Source: Bacteroidia bacterium (GTDB lineage Bacteria; Bacteroidota; Bacteroidia; SpSt-205). Taken from it: a stretch of DNA of 54,869 nucleotides. Position numbers and translations under genes: made by a program. Shown here piece after piece: positions 1-9,488 of the stretch (the stretch's first letter is position 1; each line of letters opens with the position of its first letter). Under the pieces are notes generated by a model, which worked only from the letters and a program-made list of their open reading frames with translations, was not told where the DNA came from and did not search any database. Location of the stretch: contig JANZYW010000006.1 of the NCBI GenBank assembly GCA_026413325.1, positions 1 through 54,869 on the forward strand, written 5' to 3'.

Positions 1-19
1 AGATGTGTATAAGAGACAG
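1..19 (+). other. Tn5/Nextera mosaic end (library adapter)
   Basis: The first 19 bases are exactly the Tn5 mosaic end used in tagmentation libraries. The inverse copy closes the window. This is a construction artefact, and it interrupts metK in the middle of the reading frame. Confidence 0.97.
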
Positions 20-996
20 CCGTAGGTATTGACGTAGACTGCTACGGGCTGAGCGATACCGATGGCATAGGCAACTTGGATAAGGACTTCTTCAGCGATA
101 CCTGCCGCCACGAGATTTTTAGCTACATACCGAGCCATGTAGGCTGCACTTCGGTCGACTTTGGTGGGATCTTTCCCAGAGAAAGCCCCGCCTCCATGAG
201 GGGCACGCCCTCCATACGTGTCGACGATTATCTTCCGCCCGGTAAGACCAGTATCTGCATGAGGCCCACCCAGCACGAAGCGCCCCGTTGGATTGACGAA
301 AATACGAGTCCGCTCATCCATCATCTCAGGAGGAAGAACCCGAGGAAGAAGAAGAGTTCGCACATCTTCTTCTATCCTTCGATGCATGGTCCTCCAATCC
401 TCTGCAAACTCCTCATGCTGGGTAGATAGAACGATCGTATGGACCCGCAAAGGCTGACCCGCATCCGTGTACTCAATAGTTACCTGACACTTCGCATCGG
501 GACGGAGATAGGGCATCAGAGCCGCTTCTTCTTTGCGAATACGCGATAGCTCTCGCAAAATGCGATGCGCATATGCTATCGCCATCGGCATATACTCCTC
601 CGTCTCCCGACAAGCATAACCGAACATCATCCCTTGATCCCCAGCACCTAAGTCTGGATCCAATCCTTGGCCCTTATTTACGCCCTGAGCGATGTCGGGA
701 GATTGACGATGGATCGTGGTGATGACGCCGCAGCTATCCGCATCGAAACGAAGCTCAGAACGGTCGTAGCCGATAGAACGTATTACGCTCCGAGCGACTT
801 CTTCATAATCTACACGGGCATCAGTAGTAATCTCCCCCGCTAAGACGACCAATCCGGTCGTTACTAAGGTTTCACAAGCTACTCGCCCTCCAGGATCTTG
901 CGCCAGAATAGCATCCAATATCGCATCCGAGATTTGGTCGGCGACCTTATCGGGGTGTCCTTCTGAGACGGATTCTGAGGTGAACAAGTATGACAC
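20..996 (-). CDS. metK: S-adenosylmethionine synthase, C-terminus cut
   Basis: Makes S-adenosylmethionine from methionine and ATP in the cytoplasm. The reading frame opens with a GTG at 996 and runs 325 codons to the adapter junction without a stop; the last residues (VNTY) match a conserved stretch near the C-terminus, so the usual 380-420 residue protein lacks its tail here. Visible family motifs are [15 protein letters not shown] at the N-terminus, then [12 protein letters not shown] and [15 protein letters not shown]. The start is supported by the family N-terminus (residues SYLFTSESV follow the first codon) and by a -7 box five bases upstream. The gene is divergent from the gene at 1007 with only 10 bp between start codons. 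No leader exists that could hold a SAM riboswitch. Confidence 0.95.
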
Positions 997-1001
997 GGCC
1001 G

Positions 1002-1009
1002 CAAATATG
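1002..1009 (-). promoter_or_regulatory. -7 promoter box of metK
   Basis: Read on the minus strand this is CATATTTG, one mismatch from TAnnTTTG, followed by five bases and the GTG start of metK. It overlaps the ATG (1007-1009) of the divergent gene. Confidence 0.5.
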
Positions 1010-1663
1010 CGTAAAAGCTGGCATCTTTGGAGGGTGCGTACCTTAGTTATAGGTTCTCGTAATCGAATAGACGCCTTGATGAGAGGGGTAGGGCGTCGGT
1101 GGGAACCAGATATCTGGAAATGGCCCAGCAAAGTGCCGCCTGGATGGCCTCACTATGAAGTTATCGTAGATTTAGAAGCAGATGAACGGCCCTCTCCAGC
1201 TTTTCGAACGGTCAGCTCAGCTTTATGGGTTCTCTCCAGTGTAAAAGCTCCCCTCCATCGGTTGTTACCAGATCCCTCCTGGGCATCGCGCTGTGTAGGA
1301 GCCAATCTTCTGCCTGGCTTTTGTGAGCGAGACATCGTGGAGGCTACCGCCCTCTCTGACGCTGCATGGGAACGGTTCCACACCTGGGAGCCCCAAAGCC
1401 TGCGAGTACCCGATACGGTCGGCTTAGTAAGCGCCCGCATACTCTGCCTCATCCTCAATGAAGCCCTTCTGCTACGAGGGGAGGGTCAGCTTACCATGGA
1501 TACTCTGGACCTTGCTGTGAAGCTGGGACTGAACTATCCCTATACTTTGTCTGAATGGGGAGAACGAATCGGATGGAAACATATCCGAGAAGTGGTAGAA
1601 GCACTCAACGCAGAATATGGTGCAAGTGTCTACCCCATCGCACCAGCCCTGCGAGGGATGTAA
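1007..1663 (+). CDS. 3-hydroxyacyl-CoA dehydrogenase family protein (reduced)
   Basis: 218 residues. The C-terminal half resembles the 3-hydroxyacyl-CoA dehydrogenase C-terminal domain: the segment [17 protein letters not shown], then the [12 protein letters not shown] stretch and an [13 protein letters not shown] helix. The N-terminal half starts with a Rossmann-like strand ([16 protein letters not shown]) but lacks the GxGxxG nucleotide loop, so NAD binding and dehydrogenase activity are doubtful. Reduced proteins like this are known in Bacteroidota; the substrate is unknown. The ATG at 1007 is preferred over an upstream in-frame GTG at 980, which would lie inside metK. The 3' end overlaps the convergent M16 peptidase gene by 34 bp. 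Confidence 0.6.
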   Translation: MRKSWHLWRVRTLVIGSRNRIDALMRGVGRRWEPDIWKWPSKVPPGWPHYEVIVDLEADERPSPAFRTVSSALWVLSSVKAPLHRLLPDPSWASRCVGANLLPGFCERDIVEATALSDAAWERFHTWEPQSLRVPDTVGLVSARILCLILNEALLLRGEGQLTMDTLDLAVKLGLNYPYTLSEWGERIGWKHIREVVEALNAEYGASVYPIAPALRGM

Positions 1664-2862
1664 TGAAGCTTCAACCGCCTCCCGGGAACCATATACTTCT
1701 CGACCGCTAAGCGAAGAGAATCTTCGGTAAGCGTTTCATAAGGGTGGAGGGGCTCAGTAAACCATTCAAGATGGCCCGCTAAAACCGAATGAACCAGGGC
1801 AAGGGCACGTCCCAGTGCCTTTTCTCGTTGCCGATGAAGAGATAAGTATCGTTGAGGTCGATAGACATCTAACGCTTCCATAAGTCTCTCCGAAGGGAGT
1901 GTATGAAGGACAGCGCTCAATCTATCTTCATACCGATTTACTGATATACCCTCTGAGAGATACGCTTCTATGACCCATAGCCCACCGAAATGAAACTGCC
2001 AGACATATGTGCTCAATCGAGAAGCGAGCCCCTCTTCATGAACAAGATGCCGTACCAGATACCCACTTCTCTCATCTCCTAAGTAATCATCTAAAAGATC
2101 CACTGCCGGCATGTATGGGTCATCTATCGGAGGGAGTCGGAAAGCCCATGTCACCAATACCTGAGGAACAGCCCCTTCTCGGGTCAAGAGAGGCTCAGGC
2201 GAAGGCAAATCCTCAGCTGAAGGTACCACAGGAAGGGGAACTCCTCCTTTTTCTCTGTTATACAACTTCTCGATATGCTGCACCAAATCAGAGGAAATAC
2301 CCCCACCTGACACACAGAGAATAGCATTTCGTGGCGTGTAGTAAGCAGAATAGAAGTTTTGTACAGTTTCCAAAGAAAGGGAGAGAATCTGATCGGGAGT
2401 TTCCCCAATGACCATGTGCTGGTAAGGATGAGCAGGAAAAATGCCCCGCAATACAGAAAAGAAGCGATCTGCGTAGGGAGGATTGAGATACCGCTGTCGA
2501 AACTCCTCGGCGACGACCTGCCGTTGGATAGCCAGCTTCTCCTCCGTAATCTCCAAATCAAAAAGACGCGCTGCTTCCAACTCCAGCGCCAATGAAGCCG
2601 CTTCTTGTGGCACCCTTGCGTAATAGACCGTGTAGTCCTGTCCCGTGTAAGCATTCGTACTTCCCCCTACTTCTTGCAGACGCCGGTCATAAGCGATGCG
2701 TTCATCCTCAAAAAGCAAGTGCTCAAGGAGATGGGCTACCCCTATCGCAGGAGCCTCTTCATGAGCTGCCCCCACTGTATATGCCAAGACTACCGCCGTA
2801 AAAGGCGTATCTGCGGGTAAAAGAAAGACCCGCAGGCCATTCGGTAAAGTGAATTGATTCAT
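1630..2862 (-). CDS. M16 family zinc peptidase (insulinase-like)
   Basis: 410 residues, the usual length of one two-domain M16 chain. The inverted zinc motif HxxEH is H44-L-L-E47-H48, and the third ligand is in the segment QVVAEEF near residue 119-120, the expected distance downstream. All metal ligands are present, so this is the catalytic rather than the inactive type of chain. No signal peptide is visible, suggesting a cytoplasmic or periplasmic-edge processing peptidase. Its ATG overlaps the parB stop (ATGA), so it is the third gene of a parA-parB-M16 operon and probably translationally coupled to parB. The substrate is unknown. Confidence 0.88.
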   Translation of the reverse strand: MNQFTLPNGLRVFLLPADTPFTAVVLAYTVGAAHEEAPAIGVAHLLEHLLFEDERIAYDRRLQEVGGSTNAYTGQDYTVYYARVPQEAASLALELEAARLFDLEITEEKLAIQRQVVAEEFRQRYLNPPYADRFFSVLRGIFPAHPYQHMVIGETPDQILSLSLETVQNFYSAYYTPRNAILCVSGGGISSDLVQHIEKLYNREKGGVPLPVVPSAEDLPSPEPLLTREGAVPQVLVTWAFRLPPIDDPYMPAVDLLDDYLGDERSGYLVRHLVHEEGLASRLSTYVWQFHFGGLWVIEAYLSEGISVNRYEDRLSAVLHTLPSERLMEALDVYRPQRYLSLHRQREKALGRALALVHSVLAGHLEWFTEPLHPYETLTEDSLRLAVEKYMVPGRRLKLHYIPRRAGAMG

Positions 2863-3722
2863 GCTCCTTTTGCTCCGAGAAGCTCTAACAGCCGCTCTAA
2901 GTCTTCTGTAGAGGTGTAGTGAATACGGAGTTCTCCAGCTCCATCTGGCCGGGCTTTGACTTGGACAGGAGCGTGAAGACGATAAGAGAGCATTCGCTCT
3001 ACTTCTGAGAGGTGGATATCAGTGAGCGAGGGGGGACTCGCTACTTTAGGGGACTTTGGCGTGGTATACTGAGAAATAAGAGCTTCCACTTGTCGGACAT
3101 TGAGATTTTTTCGCTGGATATCTCGAAATACCTGGAGTTGTAAGTCGGGAGAATCGAGGGAGAGAAGAGGACGAGCGTGCCCCTCAGAGAGAGTACCTTC
3201 TTTGAGAGCTTTTTGGATCTCAGGGGGCAACCGCAAGAGGCGGAGGGTATTCGCGACGGCGGGTCGACTTTTCCCTACATAGCGAGCGACTTCTTCTTGA
3301 TTTAGACCGCATTCTTCCATAAGGCGCTTGTAAGCGAGGGCAAGCTCAATAGGATTGAGATTTTGCCGATGGACATTCTCAATGAGAGCGAAGGCCAGTA
3401 GCTCCGTGTTATCTGCAGTCCGAACATAAGCAGGAAGCGTAGACAAACCAGCTCTTTTCGCAGCACGCCAGCGCCGCTCCCCCGCGATCAGCTGGAACTT
3501 ATCTCCTACTTGTCGGACGGTGATAGGCTGGATCAGCCCATGCTCCCTAATAGACTCTGCGAGGGCAGCCAACTCTTCTTCTGGAAAATCAATGCGAGGC
3601 TGAAAGGGATTGGGTTCTATTTGCTCAACAGGTATCTCCTGTATGGTATGCGAACGCTCAACAAGAGACTCTTCTACAGGCAGAATAGCCCCAAGGCCTC
3701 GCCCCAAACCGCGCGATTTCAT
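2859..3722 (-). CDS. parB: chromosome partitioning protein ParB
   Basis: 287 residues. ParB is the CTP-dependent clamp that loads at parS and spreads along DNA to segregate the origin region. Seen here: a short basic N-terminal tail (KSRGLGRGLG) of the kind that contacts ParA; the IEPNPFQPR and GLIQPI segments; the GERRWRAAK arginine box of the CTP-binding fold near residues 81-89; the ENVHRQNLNPIE stretch; and a helix-turn-helix (LNQEEVARYVGKSRPAVANT). It overlaps parA upstream and the M16 gene downstream by 4 bp each. No parS-like site was found in the window. Confidence 0.95.
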   Translation of the reverse strand: MKSRGLGRGLGAILPVEESLVERSHTIQEIPVEQIEPNPFQPRIDFPEEELAALAESIREHGLIQPITVRQVGDKFQLIAGERRWRAAKRAGLSTLPAYVRTADNTELLAFALIENVHRQNLNPIELALAYKRLMEECGLNQEEVARYVGKSRPAVANTLRLLRLPPEIQKALKEGTLSEGHARPLLSLDSPDLQLQVFRDIQRKNLNVRQVEALISQYTTPKSPKVASPPSLTDIHLSEVERMLSYRLHAPVQVKARPDGAGELRIHYTSTEDLERLLELLGAKGA

Positions 3723-4504
3723 GCAGGAATGGGGATATTATTCCGTTGGAGGAACTCTTCCGCCAGCATCATATAGTCTTGAGCTCCTCGTGAGTTTGCA
3801 TCATACTGAATGACAGGCTTCCCATAACTGGGAGCCTCGCTCAAGCGAGTGTTACGCTGAATCACAGTTTTGAAAACAATCCCTTCAAAGTGATGAGAAA
3901 CCTCTTCGACCACTTGACGTGAAAGCCGCAAACGGGCATCGTGCATCGTCAAGAGGATGCCCTCTATCGTCAAGGAAGGATTAAGACGTTGCTGGACGAT
4001 CTTTATGGTATTGAGCAGCTTCCCCAGACCCTCGAGGGCGAAGTATTCACATTGCACGGGGATGAGGACACTATCGGAAGCCACAAGCGCATTAACCGTA
4101 ATCAATCCCAAAGAGGGTGCACAGTCCAAAAAAATAAAATCGTAGTCCGAGCGCAGGGGATCGATAGCCTTCCGAAGGCGATGTTCGCGCTGAGGCAAAT
4201 TGATCATATCCACCTCAGCCCCGACGAGATCGATGTGGGCAGGTATAAGATGGAGGGTTTCTATCCCCGGCACTCGATGGATAAGCGGATGCGGGTCAGT
4301 GAGATCACCCAAAATGACATTGTAAATCGTTTGTGTAACATTTCGCGGATCTATGCCTAATCCTGAGGTGGCATTGGCTTGAGGATCGACATCGATAATG
4401 AGCACCTTAAACTCATACGCAGCGAGGGAGGCAGCGAGGTTTATAGCGGTGGTTGTTTTGCCGACACCGCCTTTTTGATTGGCGATGGCGATGGTTTTCC
4501 CCAT
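3719..4504 (-). CDS. parA: chromosome partitioning ATPase ParA
   Basis: 261 residues. ParA forms ATP-dependent dimers on the nucleoid and moves ParB-bound origins. The deviant Walker A motif (KGGVGKTTTAINLA) follows the short segment MGKTIAIANQ, and VLIIDVDPQANATSGLG is the Walker A' region. FIFLDCAPSLGLITVNAL is the Walker B region. The ATG at 4504 gives the family N-terminus; a TTG four codons upstream lies inside the promoter box and is not used. A perfect -7 box stands 9 bases upstream, so the leader should be only a few bases. The gene heads the parA-parB-M16 operon. Confidence 0.95.
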   Translation of the reverse strand: MGKTIAIANQKGGVGKTTTAINLAASLAAYEFKVLIIDVDPQANATSGLGIDPRNVTQTIYNVILGDLTDPHPLIHRVPGIETLHLIPAHIDLVGAEVDMINLPQREHRLRKAIDPLRSDYDFIFLDCAPSLGLITVNALVASDSVLIPVQCEYFALEGLGKLLNTIKIVQQRLNPSLTIEGILLTMHDARLRLSRQVVEEVSHHFEGIVFKTVIQRNTRLSEAPSYGKPVIQYDANSRGAQDYMMLAEEFLQRNNIPIPA

Positions 4505-4513
4505 ACGATTGCA

Positions 4514-4521
4514 CAAAGCTA
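4514..4521 (-). promoter_or_regulatory. -7 promoter box of parA
   Basis: Minus-strand TAGCTTTG, a perfect TAnnTTTG, 9 bases before the parA ATG. Confidence 0.7.
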
Positions 4522-4548
4522 CGAAAAGGCTACGTACTTTGCGTATAG

Positions 4549-6141
4549 ATGAGAGCGTATAGGGTGTGGAAAACCGTATATATCGCTTTTTTTCACAAAG
4601 GCAGCCCTTGGCTCTTGGGATGGGTTGCTCTTTTTATGGGCTGCCATCCCCGACGAGATCTCCCAGCAAACGTACTCCGCATAGGACTCATGAACAGCTA
4701 TAGCAGTTTGGATCCTATCTACGCCCGTGACCAGCTCAGCGTCTGGCTGGTACAGCAAATTTTCTCAGGACTTGTTGGATATGACAGCCTTTTGCGTCCC
4801 GTACCTGCTCTGGCTGAGCGATGGGAGATAAGTGAAGGAGGAAAGAAATACAGATTTCACCTTCGCAAGGGGGTGCAATATCATTATCAGCCTAATCGGT
4901 TTCTTCGTGCGGCCGATGTCCTTTACAGTTGGCATCGTTTAGCGCATCCAAAATGGTCTTCTCCGGGAAGCTATTTGTTTAGAGGCATTATTGCAGGCTG
5001 GGAAGCCTATCAAAGAGGAGATTCCCCTTCTATCCAGGGTTTGAAAGCGATCGGGGATAGCATCGTGGAGATTACCCTTACCGCCCCCTATGGCCCGTTT
5101 CTACATCTCCTGACCCTCCCCTATGCTATGGTAGTATTACCAGAGCTCGCTGAAAGTCTGGGACGTGATTTTGGAAAACACCCGATCGGCTGTGGTCCCT
5201 TTGCTTTAGAATATCATGAGACAGGACGCCTGCTGGTCCTGAAAAGATGGGTATCTGCCCGACCTCCCTACGTACAAAAACTGGTTTTCCGATGGTATCC
5301 CAATCGACTCTGGGCCTGGGAAGCCCTCCAACGAGGGGAAATAGATGCCTTTGAAGGAACTGATAGAGCGCTGGACCATCTTCTGAGTCATAGACAGGTC
5401 AATAAAACAAAAGCCTACCGCATAGAAACCCCGCAGTTGGGTACGGAATATATCGGCATGGATGTCCAACGGCATCCCCCCTTCCGGGAACAGAAGTTTC
5501 GAAAAGCGCTTCGGTACCTCATCTGGCAGATGCCCCTCACGGGTGTGGTACTGCGCGGGCATGCCACCCCCGCTCGCACGTTTATCCCACCCCTCTTGCT
5601 CAGTCACCTCCCCGATGTCGATAGGACCCCACCTGATACACAAACCTTAGCGCAGCTTCAAACCCTCTCCCTTCGTCTCTATGCTCCCCCCACCTTCCGA
5701 GAACTATGTGAGTATATACAGAGTCAGCTTGGTCAACAAGGCATTCAGCTCCAGATAGAATATCTACTGGGCCCCTCTCTCAGGGAATACATCAGCAAAG
5801 GGCAAATCGCTCTCTGGAAAGCAAGCTGGCTGGCAGACTTCCCCGATGGAGAAAATTTTCTCATCCTCTTCGAATCACACCAACACGTACCTACAGGTCC
5901 CAATACCACCCGCTACGCAAATAAGAAAGTGGATAGTCTGATTAGCCATAGCAGACATATCCCCCAGGAGGAGCTGCGCCGTGAGCTGTATACCATCGCA
6001 GAAAGCCTCATTTCAGCTGAAGCCCCTGTCATACCCCTATATCATGCCCACGGGATCTGGACCCTCCACCCCCGAGTGAAAGGCTTCCCACGCAGTGCCC
6101 TGCCCGTCTGGCTCCCCCTGCAAGAGGTACAGATTCAGTGA
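4549..6141 (+). CDS. peptide/oligosaccharide-type ABC solute-binding lipoprotein
   Basis: 530 residues, the typical size of family 5 extracellular solute-binding proteins (OppA/DppA type). The N-terminus has a hydrophobic segment ending in a lipobox (ALFMGC, lipidated Cys at 32), so the mature protein is membrane-anchored in the periplasm. Family features seen are the LNSYSSLDP-like opening of the mature domain, [21 protein letters not shown], and the C-terminal [10 protein letters not shown] region. No permease or dedicated ATPase genes are adjacent, so the ligand and partner transporter are unknown. It is divergent from parA with 44 bp between starts; downstream, lptB has its own promoter. 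Confidence 0.85.
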   Translation: MRAYRVWKTVYIAFFHKGSPWLLGWVALFMGCHPRRDLPANVLRIGLMNSYSSLDPIYARDQLSVWLVQQIFSGLVGYDSLLRPVPALAERWEISEGGKKYRFHLRKGVQYHYQPNRFLRAADVLYSWHRLAHPKWSSPGSYLFRGIIAGWEAYQRGDSPSIQGLKAIGDSIVEITLTAPYGPFLHLLTLPYAMVVLPELAESLGRDFGKHPIGCGPFALEYHETGRLLVLKRWVSARPPYVQKLVFRWYPNRLWAWEALQRGEIDAFEGTDRALDHLLSHRQVNKTKAYRIETPQLGTEYIGMDVQRHPPFREQKFRKALRYLIWQMPLTGVVLRGHATPARTFIPPLLLSHLPDVDRTPPDTQTLAQLQTLSLRLYAPPTFRELCEYIQSQLGQQGIQLQIEYLLGPSLREYISKGQIALWKASWLADFPDGENFLILFESHQHVPTGPNTTRYANKKVDSLISHSRHIPQEELRRELYTIAESLISAEAPVIPLYHAHGIWTLHPRVKGFPRSALPVWLPLQEVQIQ

Positions 6142-6156
6142 ATGGGAGCAGGATAC

Positions 6157-6164
6157 TACTTTTG
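6157..6164 (+). promoter_or_regulatory. -7 promoter box of lptB
   Basis: TACTTTTG, a perfect TAnnTTTG, five bases before the ATG at 6170 and just past the stop of the preceding gene. Confidence 0.75.
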
Positions 6165-6169
6165 AAAAC

Positions 6170-6898
6170 ATGCGGCTTGTCGCCCATAGACTCCAAAAGA
6201 CCTACGGGAAACGCAAGGTAGTCGATGGAGTCTCTCTTCACTTGGAGCCAGGAGAGATCGTAGGGCTCTTAGGACCAAATGGAGCGGGTAAAACGACCAC
6301 ATTCTATATGATAGTGGGCTTCATTCGTCCCGATGAAGGAGAGATTTACTTAGGAGAGGAGCGCATCACAGGCCTACCCATGTATCGTCGAGCGCAGCGG
6401 GGTATTGGTTACCTCCCACAAGAGGCCTCCGTATTCCGCCGAATGAGTGTAGAAGATAATCTCCGCACCGTATTAGAACTGAGAAAAGGGCTCTCCCGGA
6501 AAGAGATATACGAACGGATCGACCAACTATTAGAAGAGTTTAGTCTGACTCATGTCCGCAAGTCTCTTGGACAGCAGCTCTCGGGAGGAGAAAGACGGCG
6601 TACCGAAATCGCCCGAGCTCTGGCTACTGAACCCCAATACCTTCTCTTAGACGAGCCTTTCGCAGGGGTAGATCCTATCGCAGTGGAAGAGATCCAGGCC
6701 ATCGTCGTAAAACTCGCTGAGAGAGGTATAGGTATCCTTATCACAGACCATAACGTACATGAGACACTCAGCATCACGCGTCGATCTTATCTCCTCTATG
6801 AGGGACGTATCCTAAAGGAAGGGGCAGCAGAAGATCTCGCCGCCGACCCAGAAGTACGAAGGGTATACTTAGGAGAAAAGTTTCAGCTGATCCGATGA
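6170..6898 (+). CDS. lptB: LPS export ABC transporter ATPase LptB
   Basis: 242 residues. LptB hydrolyses ATP at the inner membrane with LptF/LptG to push lipopolysaccharide along the Lpt bridge toward LptD. Walker A is GPNGAGKTT (35-43), the signature is LSGGE (137-141), Walker B is LLLDEP followed by FAGVDP (158-169), and the switch histidine is H194 in ITDHNV. The GVDP and HNVHETL signatures are characteristic of LptB. The start at 6170 gives the standard N-terminus and is set by a -7 box five bases upstream; longer frames would run into the preceding gene. LptD is encoded in the same window at 35300. Confidence 0.95.
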   Translation: MRLVAHRLQKTYGKRKVVDGVSLHLEPGEIVGLLGPNGAGKTTTFYMIVGFIRPDEGEIYLGEERITGLPMYRRAQRGIGYLPQEASVFRRMSVEDNLRTVLELRKGLSRKEIYERIDQLLEEFSLTHVRKSLGQQLSGGERRRTEIARALATEPQYLLLDEPFAGVDPIAVEEIQAIVVKLAERGIGILITDHNVHETLSITRRSYLLYEGRILKEGAAEDLAADPEVRRVYLGEKFQLIR

Positions 6899-7016
6899 GA
6901 ACCTTTTTTCTCTCTCTCATCCTCCCCCATAGAAAGCTTCTTTACGAGATACCCCCTCTCCCTCCTTTATCAAAGACTTCGAAGCAAACAAGGCTATCTT
7001 TTGAAAGCCAGCCAGT

Positions 7017-8546
7017 ATGAAGTCTATTGCTTCTCTTTTGTATCCGATTGTACGCATTCCTCATAAACGGATAGAAGCCCTTCGTAGGGACCCTATCCAT
7101 AAGCAACACAAGTGGTATACCTATCTGCTTGAAAGAGGAAGCCAGACTCGCTATGGAAAAGCCCTGGGGCTGAAACCAGGGATGTCTTACACTTCTTTTC
7201 AGCGACAGGTCCCCATCGTCTCCTATGAAGAGCTCTACTCCTGGATAGAGCGCTCACTCAAAGGGGAAGCAGACATCCTATGGCCAGGTATAGTTCGATG
7301 GTTTGCCAAATCCTCTGGCACCACCAACGACCGCAGTAAGTTTATCCCCGTCCCGCCAGAGAGCTTCCGATATACCCACTTTCGGGGCGCAAAAGACATG
7401 TTCGCCACGTATCTCACGCTTTACAAGAACCAAACTCACCTTTTGGAGGGAAAAATCATCAGTATAGGGGGTAGCCACGCTATAAGTCCACTGGGGCCTC
7501 ATGCTCGCTGTGGAGATCTCAGCGCCTTGCTCTTAGCCAACATGCCGGCCTTCTACCGCTTATTTCGAGCCCCCTCCCTGGACATAGCCCTGCTTCCCAG
7601 TTGGGAAGAAAAAGTGCCGCGCATGGCAGAAGCTCTCCTATCTGAAAAGCAAAACATCGTGGGACTTGCCGGTGTCCCGACCTGGACAGTAGTCCTATTT
7701 GATGAACTGCTGCGACGCACAGGGGCTGCACACGTGCTGGAAGTATTTCCCCTATTTGAAGTATTCTTTCATGGAGCGGTGAGCTTCACGCCGTATGAAA
7801 AGCTGTTTTACCGGTACCTTCCCTCCCCTGCTGTCCGCTACATGGAGATATACAATGCCTCAGAAGGTTTCTTTGCGTTTCAAGATGAACCCGCCCAACG
7901 GGATCTACTTCTGATGGCCGACCACGGCATATTCTATGAGTTTATTCCCTTCAGCGCCTGGGAGCGAGGCCAATGGGAAGCCATACCTCTCGAACAGGTA
8001 CAACTGCATGAAGTATACGCTCTGGTGATAACGACAGTGGGGGGCCTATGGCGCTATCTGATCGGAGATACAGTCCGATTTGTGAGTCTACGTCCTTATC
8101 GTATACGCATAGCGGGCCGCACTCGCCACTACATCAATGCTTTCGGAGAAGAGGTCATGGTAGAAAATGCGGAGGTCGCCCTTCAAGCGGCTTGTTCGGC
8201 TACGAGTGCAAGCGTACGGGATTTCACAGTGGCACCGATATACCTCGCGGAAGGGTATCGAGGCGCTCATCAGTGGCTAATCGAGTTCATTCAGCCTCCC
8301 TCCAACCTTGACCGGTTTGCAGAGGTATTGGACCAAACTCTCCGCCAGGTAAACTCCGATTATGATGCCAAAAGAGAGGGGAATCTCGCACTGGGCCCCC
8401 CTCATATAACCTCCCTTCCAGAAGGGACTTTTTATCGATGGCTGCATAAAAAAGGACGCTTAGGGGGACAAAACAAAGTGCCTCGCTTGTCTAATGATCG
8501 CACCTATGCAGAAGAGATATTGGCTTTGGCTGCTACCCCTTCTTGA
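7017..8546 (+). CDS. GH3 auxin-responsive-promoter family protein
   Basis: 509 residues, normal for bacterial GH3-like proteins, which belong to the adenylate-forming (ANL) superfamily and in plants couple acyl acids to amino acids. The nucleotide-binding segment FAKSSGTTNDRSKFIPV lies at about 96-112, followed by the GGSHA and YNASEGFFAFQDE motifs typical of the family, and a C-terminal domain with the conserved GRTRHYINAFGEE stretch. The bacterial substrate is unknown. A TATCTTTTG (one base longer than the consensus) lies 13 bases before the ATG. Its 3' end overlaps the DUF4296 lipoprotein gene by 41 bp. Confidence 0.9.
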   Translation: MKSIASLLYPIVRIPHKRIEALRRDPIHKQHKWYTYLLERGSQTRYGKALGLKPGMSYTSFQRQVPIVSYEELYSWIERSLKGEADILWPGIVRWFAKSSGTTNDRSKFIPVPPESFRYTHFRGAKDMFATYLTLYKNQTHLLEGKIISIGGSHAISPLGPHARCGDLSALLLANMPAFYRLFRAPSLDIALLPSWEEKVPRMAEALLSEKQNIVGLAGVPTWTVVLFDELLRRTGAAHVLEVFPLFEVFFHGAVSFTPYEKLFYRYLPSPAVRYMEIYNASEGFFAFQDEPAQRDLLLMADHGIFYEFIPFSAWERGQWEAIPLEQVQLHEVYALVITTVGGLWRYLIGDTVRFVSLRPYRIRIAGRTRHYINAFGEEVMVENAEVALQAACSATSASVRDFTVAPIYLAEGYRGAHQWLIEFIQPPSNLDRFAEVLDQTLRQVNSDYDAKREGNLALGPPHITSLPEGTFYRWLHKKGRLGGQNKVPRLSNDRTYAEEILALAATPS

Positions 8547-8829
8547 GGGGTGCAGATCTCTTTCTCCATCGCCTCCTATTGCAGAGGACACGACTATTCA
8601 ACTGCTGCGAGAACTATATACTTTCCGGGCTCATCTTACCACGCAGAACCTACCTATCGCGACCAGTGAGAGCCTTTTGACAGGCTACACCTCTTCCTTG
8701 CTGCGACACTATGCCATAGATACACTCAGATGGGATAGCCTCCGTCGTTTTTACGCAAAACATCCGGAGCTTTGGCAACAGACCCTGGAAGACTTGCTTC
8801 GCGACCTACAGACAACTAAGCCTCAATAG
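8506..8829 (+). CDS. DUF4296 family lipoprotein
   Basis: 107 residues with a short hydrophobic leader and a lipobox (LLEGC, Cys at 15). The body matches the Bacteroidota DUF4296 pattern: an acidic helix (IQLLRELYTFRAHLTT), a central YAID segment and an HPELWQQTLEDLLRDL ending. The function of the family is unknown. The ATG at 8506 fits the signal peptide; it lies inside the end of the GH3-like gene, so the two are probably translationally coupled. The gene is convergent with the YbjN-like gene at 8842, 12 bp away, and no terminator hairpin is seen. Confidence 0.75.
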   Translation: MQKRYWLWLLPLLEGCRSLSPSPPIAEDTTIQLLRELYTFRAHLTTQNLPIATSESLLTGYTSSLLRHYAIDTLRWDSLRRFYAKHPELWQQTLEDLLRDLQTTKPQ

Positions 8830-8841
8830 CCCTTCTCTCAC

Positions 8842-9318
8842 TTAGTTTAGCCTCGGGTAATACCCCAGCAACCATTTCCGCAGCTCCTGGGAAAGGAGAT
8901 CCTCTCCTTTCACGAGATACAGAAGAAAGCGGACAATCCCCATCAGCAAACGGTGCAAAGTGAGCTCCAGCAGTTTCTGCGAGATTCCACATTCCACATC
9001 TAAATGGAAATCTGCATAGAAATACCCCTCTTTCCAGTAGACCCGAGGCCATCGATGTTCCTGGTTCCATCGATTTGCAAGAGAGAGGGCTTCTTGCTCT
9101 CCAATCGGCCTCTCGATCCCTTCATAACGCGCTATGATAGAGAGTATCTCACCTTGTAGACCCTCTCTTAGGATAAATACCCGTACTTGGGCTGGAAACT
9201 CTTCAAAACCTAAAATCAAGTGGTAGTCTCCATCTTTATCTATGGAGTACTTCAAAGAAGATTTCCGCAAAAACCGCTCTATGCCCCGCTCCAGCTTTTT
9301 TCGTAGGTCAGATTCCAT
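8842..9318 (-). CDS. YbjN-like protein, copy 1
   Basis: 158 residues, no signal peptide. It looks like the YbjN / type III chaperone-like fold: an N-terminal helix (KKLERGIERFLRKSS), strands around YSIDKDGDYHLIL and VRVFIL, then the conserved stretch LANRWNQEHRWPRVYW and DFHLDVECGI. The matching segments in the gene at 9489 make the two clear paralogues. The function is unknown. The last 15 residues extend beyond the paralogue. No good -7 box is seen before its ATG. Confidence 0.6.
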   Translation of the reverse strand: MESDLRKKLERGIERFLRKSSLKYSIDKDGDYHLILGFEEFPAQVRVFILREGLQGEILSIIARYEGIERPIGEQEALSLANRWNQEHRWPRVYWKEGYFYADFHLDVECGISQKLLELTLHRLLMGIVRFLLYLVKGEDLLSQELRKWLLGYYPRLN

Positions 9319-9488
9319 ATTTTTTTGCGTTTGTTCTCATAGATATAGAGCGTGTATCCCCTGAGAAGGAGAGCCACTTTCTAAGCTCCCGCTTGTCGGA
9401 AGTTCGTTTCTTCAAGGGAAAGACATCAGACCCAATCACTTGCATATAACAAATATACATCCATGGCCTATAAAGCCATAAGAGAAGC

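Noticed and set aside
996-1009. SAM riboswitch upstream of metK
   Set aside because: Only 10 bp separate metK from the divergent gene and the promoter box is five bases from the start; no leader exists.
7731-7736. CACGTG core as a possible parS site
   Set aside because: The flanks are not the palindromic TGTTT/AAACA arms, and it lies within the GH3-like gene.
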